Positions 1-6,194 of a DNA stretch of 6,373 bases are shown here, in pieces. The DNA is from JABFRJ01 sp031409695 (GTDB taxonomy: Bacteria > Pseudomonadota > Alphaproteobacteria > Rhizobiales > Hyphomicrobiaceae): the NCBI GenBank assembly GCA_031409695.1, contig JANNXS010000289.1, positions 1-6,373 of the forward strand. The letters are read 5' to 3'. Under the pieces are notes generated by a model, which made no database searches, was not told the origin of the DNA, and saw only the letters and a list, made by a program, of their open reading frames with translations. The translations under genes and the position numbers were made by a program. Each line of letters starts with the position of its first letter. Position 1 is the stretch's first letter.

Positions 1-816
1 GCTTGGCGGAATTTTCGGCTGTATGCCGAAGGCGGCCAGAACCTCGTCGTCGAGGCCCGCCGCGTGATAAGCCTCCGGCACCGCGTAGATGTTGTCGGCG
101 TCGCGCGCCTCGATCACCGCGCTCTCACGTACGTTGCAGAACAGACCGAGCTTGCGCCGCTCTTCTTTCGGGATCTGACGATCGGTGCGGCACAACAGGA
201 TATCCGGCTGGATGCCGATCGAACGCAGCTCCTTTACTGAGTGCTGCGTCGGCTTGGTCTTCAACTCGCCCGCGCTCGGGATGTACGGCAGCAGCGTCAG
301 GTGCACGTAGATGCACTGTCCGCGCGGCAGATCATTGCCAATTTGCCGGATGGCCTCGAAGAACGGCAGGCCCTCGATGTCGCCGACCGTGCCGCCGACT
401 TCGACCAGCACGAAGTCGATGCCGTCATTGCCGGAGAGCACGAAGTCCTTGATGGCGTTGGTGACATGCGGGATCACCTGCACGGTGCCGCCGAGATAAT
501 CGCCGCGTCGTTCCTTGGCCAGGATCTCCTGGTAAATGCGCCCAGTCGTGATGTTGTCGGACTTTTTCGCCGAAACGCCGGTGAAGCGTTCGTAGTGCCC
601 GAGGTCGAGGTCCGTCTCGGCACCGTCGTCGGTGACGAACACCTCGCCGTGCTGATAGGGACTCATGGTCCCCGGGTCGACATTGAGGTACGGGTCCAGC
701 TTGCGTAGCCGAACCGAGTAGCCTCGGGCTTGTAGAAGCGCTCCAAGGGCCGCTGAAGCCAGCCCTTTGCCAAGCGAAGACACCACGCCGCCGGTGATGA
801 AGATGTACCGCGTCAT
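1..816 (-). CDS. pyrG: CTP synthase (glutamine hydrolysing), N-terminal part, runs off left edge
   Basis: CTP synthase makes CTP from UTP, ATP and glutamine in the cytosol, the last step of pyrimidine nucleotide synthesis. The reverse strand gives 272 uninterrupted codons from an ATG at 816 to the window edge, about half of the usual ~545 residues. This is the synthetase (amidoligase) domain; the glutaminase domain lies outside. Visible landmarks are the nucleotide-binding loop GGVVSSLGKG (residues 9-18), KLDPYLNVDPGTMSP (40-53), the block around D71 in ETDLDLGHYERF and E139 in VEVGGTVGDIEG. D71 and E139 match the Mg2+ ligands D72 and E140 of the E. coli enzyme. The start is the family's usual MTRYIFITGG; the Shine-Dalgarno upstream is weak. 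The gene diverges from dgoA. In many alphaproteobacteria secG lies just upstream of pyrG on the same strand; that is not so here. Identity is certain from the sequence, from memory of the family. Confidence 0.98.
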   Translation of the reverse strand, partial: MTRYIFITGGVVSSLGKGLASAALGALLQARGYSVRLRKLDPYLNVDPGTMSPYQHGEVFVTDDGAETDLDLGHYERFTGVSAKKSDNITTGRIYQEILAKERRGDYLGGTVQVIPHVTNAIKDFVLSGNDGIDFVLVEVGGTVGDIEGLPFFEAIRQIGNDLPRGQCIYVHLTLLPYIPSAGELKTKPTQHSVKELRSIGIQPDILLCRTDRQIPKEERRKLGLFCNVRESAVIEARDADNIYAVPEAYHAAGLDDEVLAAFGIQPKIPPS

Positions 817-930
817 GGGCTTTCTGGTTAGACCCTTTGCGGTCGATTCGGAAAGGCTAAGACGTCGCGGGTGCAGATCGTGCACAGATTTCAGGGCGGT
901 TGGCTGCGGCGTGGTTGGTTAAGCGATCCG

Positions 931-968
931 GCGTACGCAGGATGCATCCCGCGCTTCGATCGATCGAA
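931..968. promoter_or_regulatory. Cluster of perfect palindromes in the pyrG/dgoA divergent region, candidate operators
   Basis: Three perfect palindromes lie within 38 bases: GCGTACGC at 931-938, GGATGCATCC at 940-949 and TTCGATCGATCGAA at 955-968. The 14-base one is the least likely to arise by chance and ends 44 bases upstream of the dgoA ATG, a suitable place for a repressor of dgoA. A further inverted repeat, GTGCA-N5-TGCAC, lies at 871-885. No clear -35/-10 pair could be assigned for either gene in this 196-base region. Function as an operator is inference; no regulator gene lies next to it. Confidence 0.3.
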
Positions 969-1012
969 ATTGGTCAAATCATCCGACTTTTCAACTGAAA
1001 GGCGAAAACCAC

Positions 1013-1624
1013 ATGCAGCTTTCATCCGCGATTGCCGCCTGCCCCTTGATCGCCATCCTGCGCGGCATCACACCGGTGGAGGCGCCCGCCATCGGCGCAG
1101 TGTTGGTCGAGGCCGGGTTGCGCGTGATCGAGGTGCCCCTGAACTCGCCGCAACCGTTGCAGTCGATCGCGGCGTTGGCGCGCATCTTCGGTGACCAGGC
1201 ATTGATTGGGGCCGGCACCGTGATGACGGTTGACGATGTCGCAAACGTTGCCAAGGCGGGTGGGCGATTGATCGTCATGCCCCATAGCGACGCCCAAATC
1301 ATTCGCGCGGCGAAGGCTCACGGATTGATCGTTGCCCCTGGTGTCGCAACGCCAACGGAGGCGTTTGCGGCTTTGGCGGCCGGCGCCGATGCGTTAAAGT
1401 TGTTTCCAGCCGAAATGATCCCGCCATCTGCACTTAAGGCGATGCGGGCTGTGCTGCCAAGGAGCGCAAAGATCATACCCGTCGGCGGGATCTCGGTGTC
1501 CAACATCGCGGCCTACAGATCCGCCGGTGCGGACGCCTTTGGCATCGGCTCAACGCTTTACGTGTCTGGTCGCGGAGCGGCAGATGTGGGTGCGGCCGCT
1601 CAAGCTCTTGTTAGAGCCCTGTGA
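1013..1624 (+). CDS. dgoA: 2-dehydro-3-deoxy-6-phosphogalactonate aldolase (KDPGal aldolase)
   Basis: A 203-residue class I aldolase of the KDPG/KDPGal family. It cleaves 2-dehydro-3-deoxy-6-phosphogalactonate to pyruvate and glyceraldehyde 3-phosphate, the last step of the De Ley-Doudoroff route for galactose and galactonate, in the cytosol. The N-terminus PLIAILRGITP (11-21) carries R17, E40 lies in VIEVPLNSP, and the Schiff-base lysine is K129 in ALKLFP. Phosphate-binding glycines are in PVGGI (156-160) and GIGS (177-180). The VPLNSPQ stretch and overall match to E. coli DgoA favour this over plain KDPG aldolase (Eda), though activity on both sugars is possible. The start at 1013 has AAAGG at 998-1002, 10 bases upstream, and gives the family's usual length. 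The usual partners dgoK and dgoD are not adjacent: the gene stands alone, divergent from pyrG and convergent with the copper chaperone gene. Confidence 0.93.
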   Translation: MQLSSAIAACPLIAILRGITPVEAPAIGAVLVEAGLRVIEVPLNSPQPLQSIAALARIFGDQALIGAGTVMTVDDVANVAKAGGRLIVMPHSDAQIIRAAKAHGLIVAPGVATPTEAFAALAAGADALKLFPAEMIPPSALKAMRAVLPRSAKIIPVGGISVSNIAAYRSAGADAFGIGSTLYVSGRGAADVGAAAQALVRAL

Positions 1625-1635
1625 CGCCCGACTAG

Positions 1636-1654
1636 GCTTTGCAAAGCTTGCAAA
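1636..1654. terminator. Small palindromic element between convergent dgoA and copZ, possible bidirectional terminator
   Basis: The 52-base gap between two converging genes holds a perfect 12-base palindrome GCTTTGCAAAGC (1636-1647), overlapping an inverted repeat TTTGCAA-AGC-TTGCAAA (1638-1654). Position between two gene ends suggests termination in both directions. The stem is short and not GC-rich, and no real T tract follows on either strand (only short A/T runs), so it is a weak intrinsic terminator at best. Confidence 0.3.
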
Positions 1655-1676
1655 ACTCTTGCTCTCGCTACCGGTC

Positions 1677-1883
1677 CTATGGTCGCGACGGCGTGAAGCC
1701 GACGTTCGCCACGCGCGCGCTTACACTCTCATAGTCTCCGCCACCTGAAACGGTGACCAGCTTTGTGACCGGATCGGCCGTCACCTGGGCGTCGGGTGTT
1801 GCCTTGCGGATGGCGCGGGACACCGCTGCGGCGCAGTGCGCGCAGGTCATGTCCTCAACCTTGAACTTCAGTTGCTCGCTCAT
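1677..1883 (-). CDS. copZ: Heavy-metal-associated (HMA) domain protein, CopZ-like copper chaperone
   Basis: A 68-residue protein made up of one HMA ferredoxin-like domain. Such proteins bind Cu+ through two cysteines in the cytosol and hand it to the HMA domain of a CopA exporter or to a copper regulator. The metal site is MTCAHC, with C14 and C17; the C-terminal half KLVTVSGGGDYESVSARVANVGFTP fits strand-helix-strand of the fold. I chose the ATG at 1883 (MSEQLKFKVEDM) because AGGA at complement 1892-1895 lies 8 bases upstream. An ATG at 1892 (MTVMSEQ) touches this site, and the longer frame to 1934 adds an unlikely Arg-rich extension. It diverges from copA, which supports a copper role; direct metal specificity is inferred. 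A general mercury-type (MerP-like) role is less likely, since there is no signal peptide or mer gene. Confidence 0.88.
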   Translation of the reverse strand: MSEQLKFKVEDMTCAHCAAAVSRAIRKATPDAQVTADPVTKLVTVSGGGDYESVSARVANVGFTPSRP

Positions 1884-1891
1884 CACGGTCA

Positions 1892-1897
1892 TCCTGT
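1892..1897 (-). promoter_or_regulatory. Ribosome binding site deciding the copZ start
   Basis: The reverse strand reads ACAGGA here, 8 bases before the ATG at 1883. The alternative ATG at 1892 overlaps this element and would have no Shine-Dalgarno at usable distance, so the 68-residue start is preferred. Confidence 0.6.
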
Positions 1898-1931
1898 CGC
1901 AGATCTGCATATGGCCGCGCGGGCGTGCGCC

Positions 1932-1973
1932 CAAGGTTGCGCCCCGTCAAGGCAAGGTTCCGAAGCGGGGACC
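1932..1973. promoter_or_regulatory. Candidate metalloregulator region between copZ and copA
   Basis: The divergent 127-base region holds a direct repeat CAAGGTT at 1932-1938 and 1953-1959, spaced 21 bases (two helical turns), with another CAAGG at 1948-1952. The second copy leads into a dyad GGTTCC-N6-GGGACC (1956-1973), whose half-sites agree as GGTnCC/GGnACC. Copper promoters ruled by CueR (MerR family) often hold such dyads in a long -35/-10 spacer, but no convincing -10 element sits in register here on either strand. A regulatory role is therefore tentative. Confidence 0.25.
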
Positions 1974-2010
1974 ATGCGTCAAGCGGCCGAACGGATGCTA
2001 CAGGTGCCGG

Positions 2011-4269
2011 ATGAGTGCTGAACCCGCCGATATCAAAACCCTCGAACTCACCGTTCGCGACATGACCTGCGCGGCGTGCGTTGGCCGCGTCGAGGGAGCC
2101 CTCAAACAGATACCGGGCGTCGTGGGCGCACGCGTGAACCTTATCACCGGGCGCGCTTCACTGGATGTGGCCACCGGTCGGGATGTGACGGCCGCCGCGA
2201 TCGCGGCTCTTGATGATGCGGGCTATCCGGCCGAGGCCGTCCAGGTCGGCACGCGACGCCCGGCCGACGACGCCGACAGCGCGGATCTGCGCTCTCGCGT
2301 CCTTGTCGCCATCGCCGCTACCGTCCCGCTCGTGGTGCTCGAAATGGGCGCGCACCTCTCGCCCGCGTTCCACCATGCGATCCAAGCGACCCTCGGGCAA
2401 TGGTGGGCGAGCCTGTTGGCCTTCGCACTCGCGACAATTGTGCTGGTTGGTCCCGGTCGCGATTTTTATCGCAAGGGGTTTGCAGCCCTGCGCCGGCAGG
2501 CGCCGGATATGAACGCCCTTGTCGCCATCGGGACAGCGGCTGCCTATCTGTTTTCCATTGCGGCAACGTTTGTCCCCGGCCTGCTACCGGATGGCCGGGG
2601 CGGAACCTATTTCGAGTCCGCAGCCGTCGTCGTGACGCTCGTCCTCGTCGGCCGCTACCTCGAAGCGCGCGCGCGTGGCCAAACCGGCGCCGCCATTCGT
2701 CGCCTGCTCAGCCTTGAGGCCAAAACAGCACGCGTGTTGCGCGATGGCGCAGCCGTCGATGTCGACATAGCAACCGTCCGTGTCGGCGAACTCGTGCTCA
2801 TCCGTCCCGGCGAGAAAATCCCGGTTGACGGCGACATAGTCGACGGCGCGGCGCACGTCGATCAAGCCATGATCACAGGCGAACCCGTGCCGGTGCGCAA
2901 GGTGGTTGGCGATCACGTGATCGGCGGCACCATCGCAACCAACGGTGCCCTTACGTTCCGGGCGACCAAGGTCGGTGCCGACACGATGCTCGCTGGCATC
3001 GTACGGACGGTCGAGGCCGCCCAAGGGACGAAACTGCCGATCCAAGGCGTCGTCGATCGTGTGACGCTCTGGTTCGTGCCAGCTGTCATGGCACTTTCGG
3101 CGCTGACGTTTGCGGTCTGGCTGCTGTTTGGACCATCCTTCGGACACGCGCTGATCCACGCCGTCTCGGTGCTGATCGTTGCCTGTCCCTGCGCGATGGG
3201 ACTTGCGACGCCAACCTCGATCATGGTCGCGACAGGCAAAGCTGCGACCATGGGTGTGCTCGTGCGCAAGGGCGACGCACTTGAGACGCTGTCGCGCGTT
3301 GAGACCGTAGCGTTCGATAAAACGGGCACGCTCACGCTCGGGCGGCCGGCGGTAGTTGCGATCGTGACGACCGCAGCATTCTCCGAAACGGACGTGCTGC
3401 GACTGGCGGCGTCTTTGGAAACGCAATCGGAGCATCCGCTGGGCGCCGCGATGGTCGCGGCAGCGCGCGCGCGTGGCCTCTCTCTCAGTCCCGTTGAGGC
3501 CTCCGCGACCGAGCCGGGTCTGGGCATGACGGGACGCGTCGAGGGGCGCGCAATATTGATCGGTGGTGTCAAGCAATTGCAACGTGCCGGGATCGAACCA
3601 GGTCTGTTCGCCGAAGCAGCGGCAACGCATGCCAACACGGGCGCGACGCCGGTATATGTCGCGATCGACGAACAGCTCGCAGCATTGATTGCCATTGCCG
3701 ATCCCATCAAAGACACGACCGCGAGCGCACTCACGGCACTGCGGCGCATGGGCAAACGCATCGTCATGATCACAGGCGACGATACGCGCACGGCGCAGGC
3801 GATCGCAAAGCGCCTCGCAATCGACGACGTCATCGCCGAAGTTTTGCCCATCGACAAAGCAGCGATGGTCGCACGGTTACAGGACGGCGGCGCGCGTATC
3901 GTTGCCTTCGTCGGCGACGGCATCAACGACGCCCCAGCTCTTGCCCAAGCCGACGTTGGTCTCGCCGTCGGCAATGGCACCGACGTCGCCATCGAAAGCG
4001 CCGATGCCGTGCTCATGTCGGGGGATCTTGGTCGTGTCGCAGATGCCATTGCGCTGTCGGACGCGACAGTTGCTAACATCCGGCTAAATCTGTTTTGGGC
4101 GTTTGCCTACAACATCGTGCTGATCCCGGTCGCTGCCGGTGCACTTTATCCGTTTTACGGGGTGGTATTGTCGCCCATGCTAGCTGGTCTCGCGATGGCG
4201 GCGTCGAGTGTCAGCGTGGTGTCCAATGCCTTGCGGCTCAATCGTTTTGCGCGTCACCGGCCTGCTTGA
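2011..4269 (+). CDS. copA: Cu+-exporting P1B-type ATPase
   Basis: An inner-membrane pump of 752 residues that exports cytosolic Cu+ using ATP. One N-terminal HMA domain (about 10-75) has MTCAAC with C20 and C23. Membrane helices follow at roughly 97-112, 132-150, 168-189 and 202-222. The actuator domain has TGE at 289-291; helices 5 and 6 (about 353-373 and 380-405) hold the metal motif CPC at 392-394. The phosphorylation site is DKTGT with D436, the N-domain has SEHP (H475, P476) and GLG (503-505), and the hinge has MITGDD (586-591) and GDGINDAP (635-642). The last two helices carry Y700-N701 and M729-xx-S732-S733. CPC plus YN plus MxxSS is the Cu+ (P1B-1) signature. The ATG at 2011 has AGGTG at 2002-2006 and gives the usual length; an open extension back to 1753 is antisense to copZ and unlike the family. 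The chaperone gene diverges upstream; the 3' end overlaps marR. Confidence 0.96.
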   Translation: MSAEPADIKTLELTVRDMTCAACVGRVEGALKQIPGVVGARVNLITGRASLDVATGRDVTAAAIAALDDAGYPAEAVQVGTRRPADDADSADLRSRVLVAIAATVPLVVLEMGAHLSPAFHHAIQATLGQWWASLLAFALATIVLVGPGRDFYRKGFAALRRQAPDMNALVAIGTAAAYLFSIAATFVPGLLPDGRGGTYFESAAVVVTLVLVGRYLEARARGQTGAAIRRLLSLEAKTARVLRDGAAVDVDIATVRVGELVLIRPGEKIPVDGDIVDGAAHVDQAMITGEPVPVRKVVGDHVIGGTIATNGALTFRATKVGADTMLAGIVRTVEAAQGTKLPIQGVVDRVTLWFVPAVMALSALTFAVWLLFGPSFGHALIHAVSVLIVACPCAMGLATPTSIMVATGKAATMGVLVRKGDALETLSRVETVAFDKTGTLTLGRPAVVAIVTTAAFSETDVLRLAASLETQSEHPLGAAMVAAARARGLSLSPVEASATEPGLGMTGRVEGRAILIGGVKQLQRAGIEPGLFAEAAATHANTGATPVYVAIDEQLAALIAIADPIKDTTASALTALRRMGKRIVMITGDDTRTAQAIAKRLAIDDVIAEVLPIDKAAMVARLQDGGARIVAFVGDGINDAPALAQADVGLAVGNGTDVAIESADAVLMSGDLGRVADAIALSDATVANIRLNLFWAFAYNIVLIPVAAGALYPFYGVVLSPMLAGLAMAASSVSVVSNALRLNRFARHRPA

Positions 4270-4705
4270 GGACTTGCGCACCCACTTCGAGCCTGGCCAG
4301 TGTACGCAACAGCGCGGCGCGTTCCGAGATCGAAAGTGTGGCCAGCAATTGTGCCTCCCAGGCCAGCGCCAAGGCCGCGATGTCGCAATAGATCCGCTCG
4401 CCCGTAGCCGTCAGTGTTACCGTTACCTCGCGTCGGTCTTTGCGGCCCATCTTGCGTGAGACCAGCCGTCGCGCGTGCAGGCGCTGCAATGCGCGGGTCA
4501 CCTTGGGTTTGTCGAGCGTTGAATGCGTGGCGATGGCGCCGGCCGTCAGCGCACCATAGTGACCGAGATTGGCCAGGATGCGCCATTCAGCAATGCTCAG
4601 ACCGAAGCGCCGCTCATACACCGCGCTTAGTCCGCGCGACACGAAGGATGCTGTCACCGCGAGGCGGTATGGAAGGAATGTTTCGAGGCTCAGAGGCTCT
4701 GGCAT
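4238..4705 (-). CDS. MarR-family winged-helix transcriptional regulator, probable regulator of hmgA
   Basis: A 155-residue dimeric DNA-binding protein of the MarR family, many of which repress aromatic catabolism genes and release DNA on binding an aromatic ligand. The visible order fits: an N-terminal helix FLPYRLAVTASFVSRGLSAVYERRFG (10-35), LSIAEWRILANL (36-47), recognition helix region KPKVTRALQRLHAR (66-79), a basic wing with K89-D90-R91-R92 and the strand EVTVTLTATG (93-102), then C-terminal dimer helices. The start is uncertain. ATG at 4705 gives the typical length and leaves room for a leader; ATG at 4735 (165 residues) has AGGAGG 15 bases upstream but lies inside the operator dyad; GTG at 4711 sits 10 bases after AGAGG. 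It diverges from hmgA, implying control of hmgA and itself. Its last 32 bases overlap copA tail to tail. The ligand is unknown; homogentisate or a related acid is a guess. Confidence 0.88.
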   Translation of the reverse strand: MPEPLSLETFLPYRLAVTASFVSRGLSAVYERRFGLSIAEWRILANLGHYGALTAGAIATHSTLDKPKVTRALQRLHARRLVSRKMGRKDRREVTVTLTATGERIYCDIAALALAWEAQLLATLSISERAALLRTLARLEVGAQVLKQAGDAQND

Positions 4706-4725
4706 GGGCACGGACACGACACCTC

Positions 4726-4753
4726 TTGATTTCATTTCAAATGAAACTATCCT
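4726..4753 (+). promoter_or_regulatory. Candidate hmgA promoter
   Basis: A -35 like TTGATT (4726-4731) and a -10 like TATCCT (4748-4753) are separated by 16 bases. Transcription would start near 4760, leaving a leader of about 30 bases to the hmgA ATG. The MarR-type dyad (4730-4746) fills the spacer, a classic layout for repression by blocking polymerase. Confidence 0.45.
4730..4746. promoter_or_regulatory. 17-base AT-rich dyad, candidate MarR operator
   Basis: TTTCATTT at 4730-4737 and AAATGAAA at 4739-4746 are perfect inverted arms around one central base (4738). Length, near-perfect symmetry and AT-richness match MarR-family operators, and the site lies between a marR gene and its divergent neighbour. 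It overlaps both candidate promoters, so one bound dimer could control both genes. The dyad is seen directly; binding by the adjacent protein is inferred. Confidence 0.6.
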
Positions 4754-4771
4754 CCTGTCACACGCGGTCAA
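4744..4771 (-). promoter_or_regulatory. Candidate marR promoter
   Basis: On the reverse strand TTGACC (complement 4766-4771) and TAGTTT (complement 4744-4749) are 16 bases apart. The -10 element is weak. Transcription would begin near 4737, inside the operator dyad, which would allow autoregulation and would favour the GTG 4711 or ATG 4705 start over ATG 4735. Confidence 0.3.
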
Positions 4772-4779
4772 GTCCTTCC

Positions 4780-4783
4780 GGAG
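4780..4783 (+). promoter_or_regulatory. Ribosome binding site deciding the hmgA start
   Basis: GGAG lies 7 bases before the ATG at 4791. The frame is open further upstream to 4569, but that stretch runs through the promoter and antisense to marR, so 4791 is the start. Confidence 0.65.
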
Positions 4784-4790
4784 CAGTCCC

Positions 4791-6194
4791 ATGGCCCAAG
4801 ACGCACACCCAAACCTCCAGCGCGCGCAAACGCCGTCGGCCACGGGCTCGGCGGTGAGCTATCAATCGGGCTTTGGTAACAGTTTTGAGACGGAGGCGCT
4901 GCCGGGCGCGTTGCCTGTCGGGCGCAACAGCCCGCAGCGCGCGCCCTATGGCCTTTATGCAGAGCAGTTGTCGGGCTCGCCGTTTACTGCGCCGCGCGCC
5001 AACAATGAGCGCTCGTGGTTGTATCGAATCCGCCCCTCAGTGCTGCACTCCGGCCGCTTCACCAAGGCCGACGCGCGCGGTTGGCGCACGGCGCCGCTGG
5101 TCGAGGTCAAGGTGCCGATTGCGCAGATGCGTTGGTCGCCTTTGCCCTATCCGACACAGCCGACGTCGTTCATTGAGGGCATCACCACGATGACCACGTG
5201 TGGGGACGCCAGCACGCAAACCGGCATGGCCGCCCACATCTATCACGCGACCCGCTCCATGACGGACGAGGTGTTCTGGAATGCCGACGGCGAATTGCTG
5301 ATTGTGCTGCAAGAGGGCCTCCTGCGCTTTCGCACGGAGTTTGGCATCATCGATGCGGAACCTGGAGAGATTGTCGTTATCCCGCGCGGCGTGAAGTTTG
5401 CTGTCGACGTGCTGGATAGCGCGGCTGCGGCTCTGCATCCAAAGCGCGAGCCAGCGTGCGCGCGGGGTTATATTTCCGAGAATTACGGCGGCGCGTTTAC
5501 GCTGCCTGAACGTGGGCCGATTGGTGCCAATTGCCTCGCCAATGCGCGCGATTTCCTGACGCCCGTAGCGGCCTACGAAGATCAAGATACGCCAACGAAT
5601 CTGACGGTAAAATGGTGTGGAACTCTCTGGCAGACGAAGCTCGGCCATTCACCGCTGGATGTTGTCGCCTGGCACGGCAATTATGCGCCGTATAAATATG
5701 ATCTGCGCCGCTTTGCAGCCGTTGGCTCAATTTCATTCGATCATCCGGACCCGTCGATTTTTTCCGTGTTGACCGCGCCATCCGAAACACCGGGTGCCTC
5801 AAACATCGACTTTGTCATCTTCCCCGAACGCTGGATGGTGGCCGAGAACACGTTTCGTCCGCCCTGGTACCATCGCAACATCATGAGCGAGTTCATGGGG
5901 CTCGTATACGGCCAGTATGACGCCAAACCGCAGGGCTTTACGCCGGGTGCAGCCAGCCTGCACAACTGCATGCTTTCCCACGGCCCGGACGGCGATGCTT
6001 TCGAGCATGCCTCAACGGTTGATTTGAAGCCGGTAAAGCTAACCAACACGCTGGCCTTCATGTTCGAGACACGGTTTCCCCAGCGCGTAACCCGCTTCGC
6101 CGCCGAGTCGCCGCAGTTGCAGCCTGACTATGCCAATTGCTGGTCGGGGCTGAAGAAGACGTTCGATCCGACGAAACGCTTAGTTCATCGGTGA
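4791..6194 (+). CDS. hmgA: Homogentisate 1,2-dioxygenase
   Basis: A cytosolic non-haem Fe(II) enzyme that opens the ring of homogentisate with O2 to give maleylacetoacetate, in tyrosine and phenylalanine breakdown. The protein is 467 residues; family members are usually about 430-450. Family blocks are plain: YQSGFGN, RAPYGLYAEQLSGSPFTAPR, ERSWLYRIRPSV, GPIGANCLANARDFL, VAWHGNYAPYKYDL. The iron ligands of the human enzyme (H335, E341, H371) align with H361, E367 (PPWYHRNIMSEFMG) and H397 (SHGPDGD), and the active-site H292 with H318 (FDHPDPSIF), with identical spacing. The extra length comes from about 20 residues before YQSGFGN and an Ala-rich insertion near 209-224 (VLDSAAAALHPKREPACARGY), where relatives I recall have only a few residues. 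marR diverges upstream with a shared operator. The usual downstream partners (fumarylacetoacetase, maleylacetoacetate isomerase) are not seen in the 179 bases that follow. Confidence 0.97.
   Translation: MAQDAHPNLQRAQTPSATGSAVSYQSGFGNSFETEALPGALPVGRNSPQRAPYGLYAEQLSGSPFTAPRANNERSWLYRIRPSVLHSGRFTKADARGWRTAPLVEVKVPIAQMRWSPLPYPTQPTSFIEGITTMTTCGDASTQTGMAAHIYHATRSMTDEVFWNADGELLIVLQEGLLRFRTEFGIIDAEPGEIVVIPRGVKFAVDVLDSAAAALHPKREPACARGYISENYGGAFTLPERGPIGANCLANARDFLTPVAAYEDQDTPTNLTVKWCGTLWQTKLGHSPLDVVAWHGNYAPYKYDLRRFAAVGSISFDHPDPSIFSVLTAPSETPGASNIDFVIFPERWMVAENTFRPPWYHRNIMSEFMGLVYGQYDAKPQGFTPGAASLHNCMLSHGPDGDAFEHASTVDLKPVKLTNTLAFMFETRFPQRVTRFAAESPQLQPDYANCWSGLKKTFDPTKRLVHR

Noticed and set aside
3..708. 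Plus-strand open frames opposite pyrG
   Set aside because: Arg/Pro-rich or Asp/Val-rich shadows of the clear pyrG reading frame.
871..1321. Frames overlapping the start of dgoA on both strands
   Set aside because: No recognisable protein; the dgoA frame explains the region.
1753..2010. N-terminal extension of the copA frame by 86 codons
   Set aside because: It runs antisense through copZ and the shared control region, has no family likeness, and the ATG at 2011 has a ribosome binding site and the standard N-terminus.
2584..3630. 348-codon open frame on the reverse strand inside copA
   Set aside because: Antisense shadow of a GC-rich gene; Arg/His-rich translation with no domain, while the plus strand has every P-type ATPase motif.
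2913..4079. 388-codon open frame on the reverse strand inside copA
   Set aside because: Low-complexity Ala/Ser/Thr-rich translation, the usual product of reading a GC-rich gene backwards; no start signal or family likeness.
4569..4790. N-terminal extension of the hmgA frame by 74 codons
   Set aside because: Antisense to marR and across the promoter and operator; GGAG before the ATG at 4791 decides the start.
4706..4843. Long 201-residue version of the MarR protein
   Set aside because: The extra residues cross the divergent promoters and the hmgA start, and exceed the usual family length.
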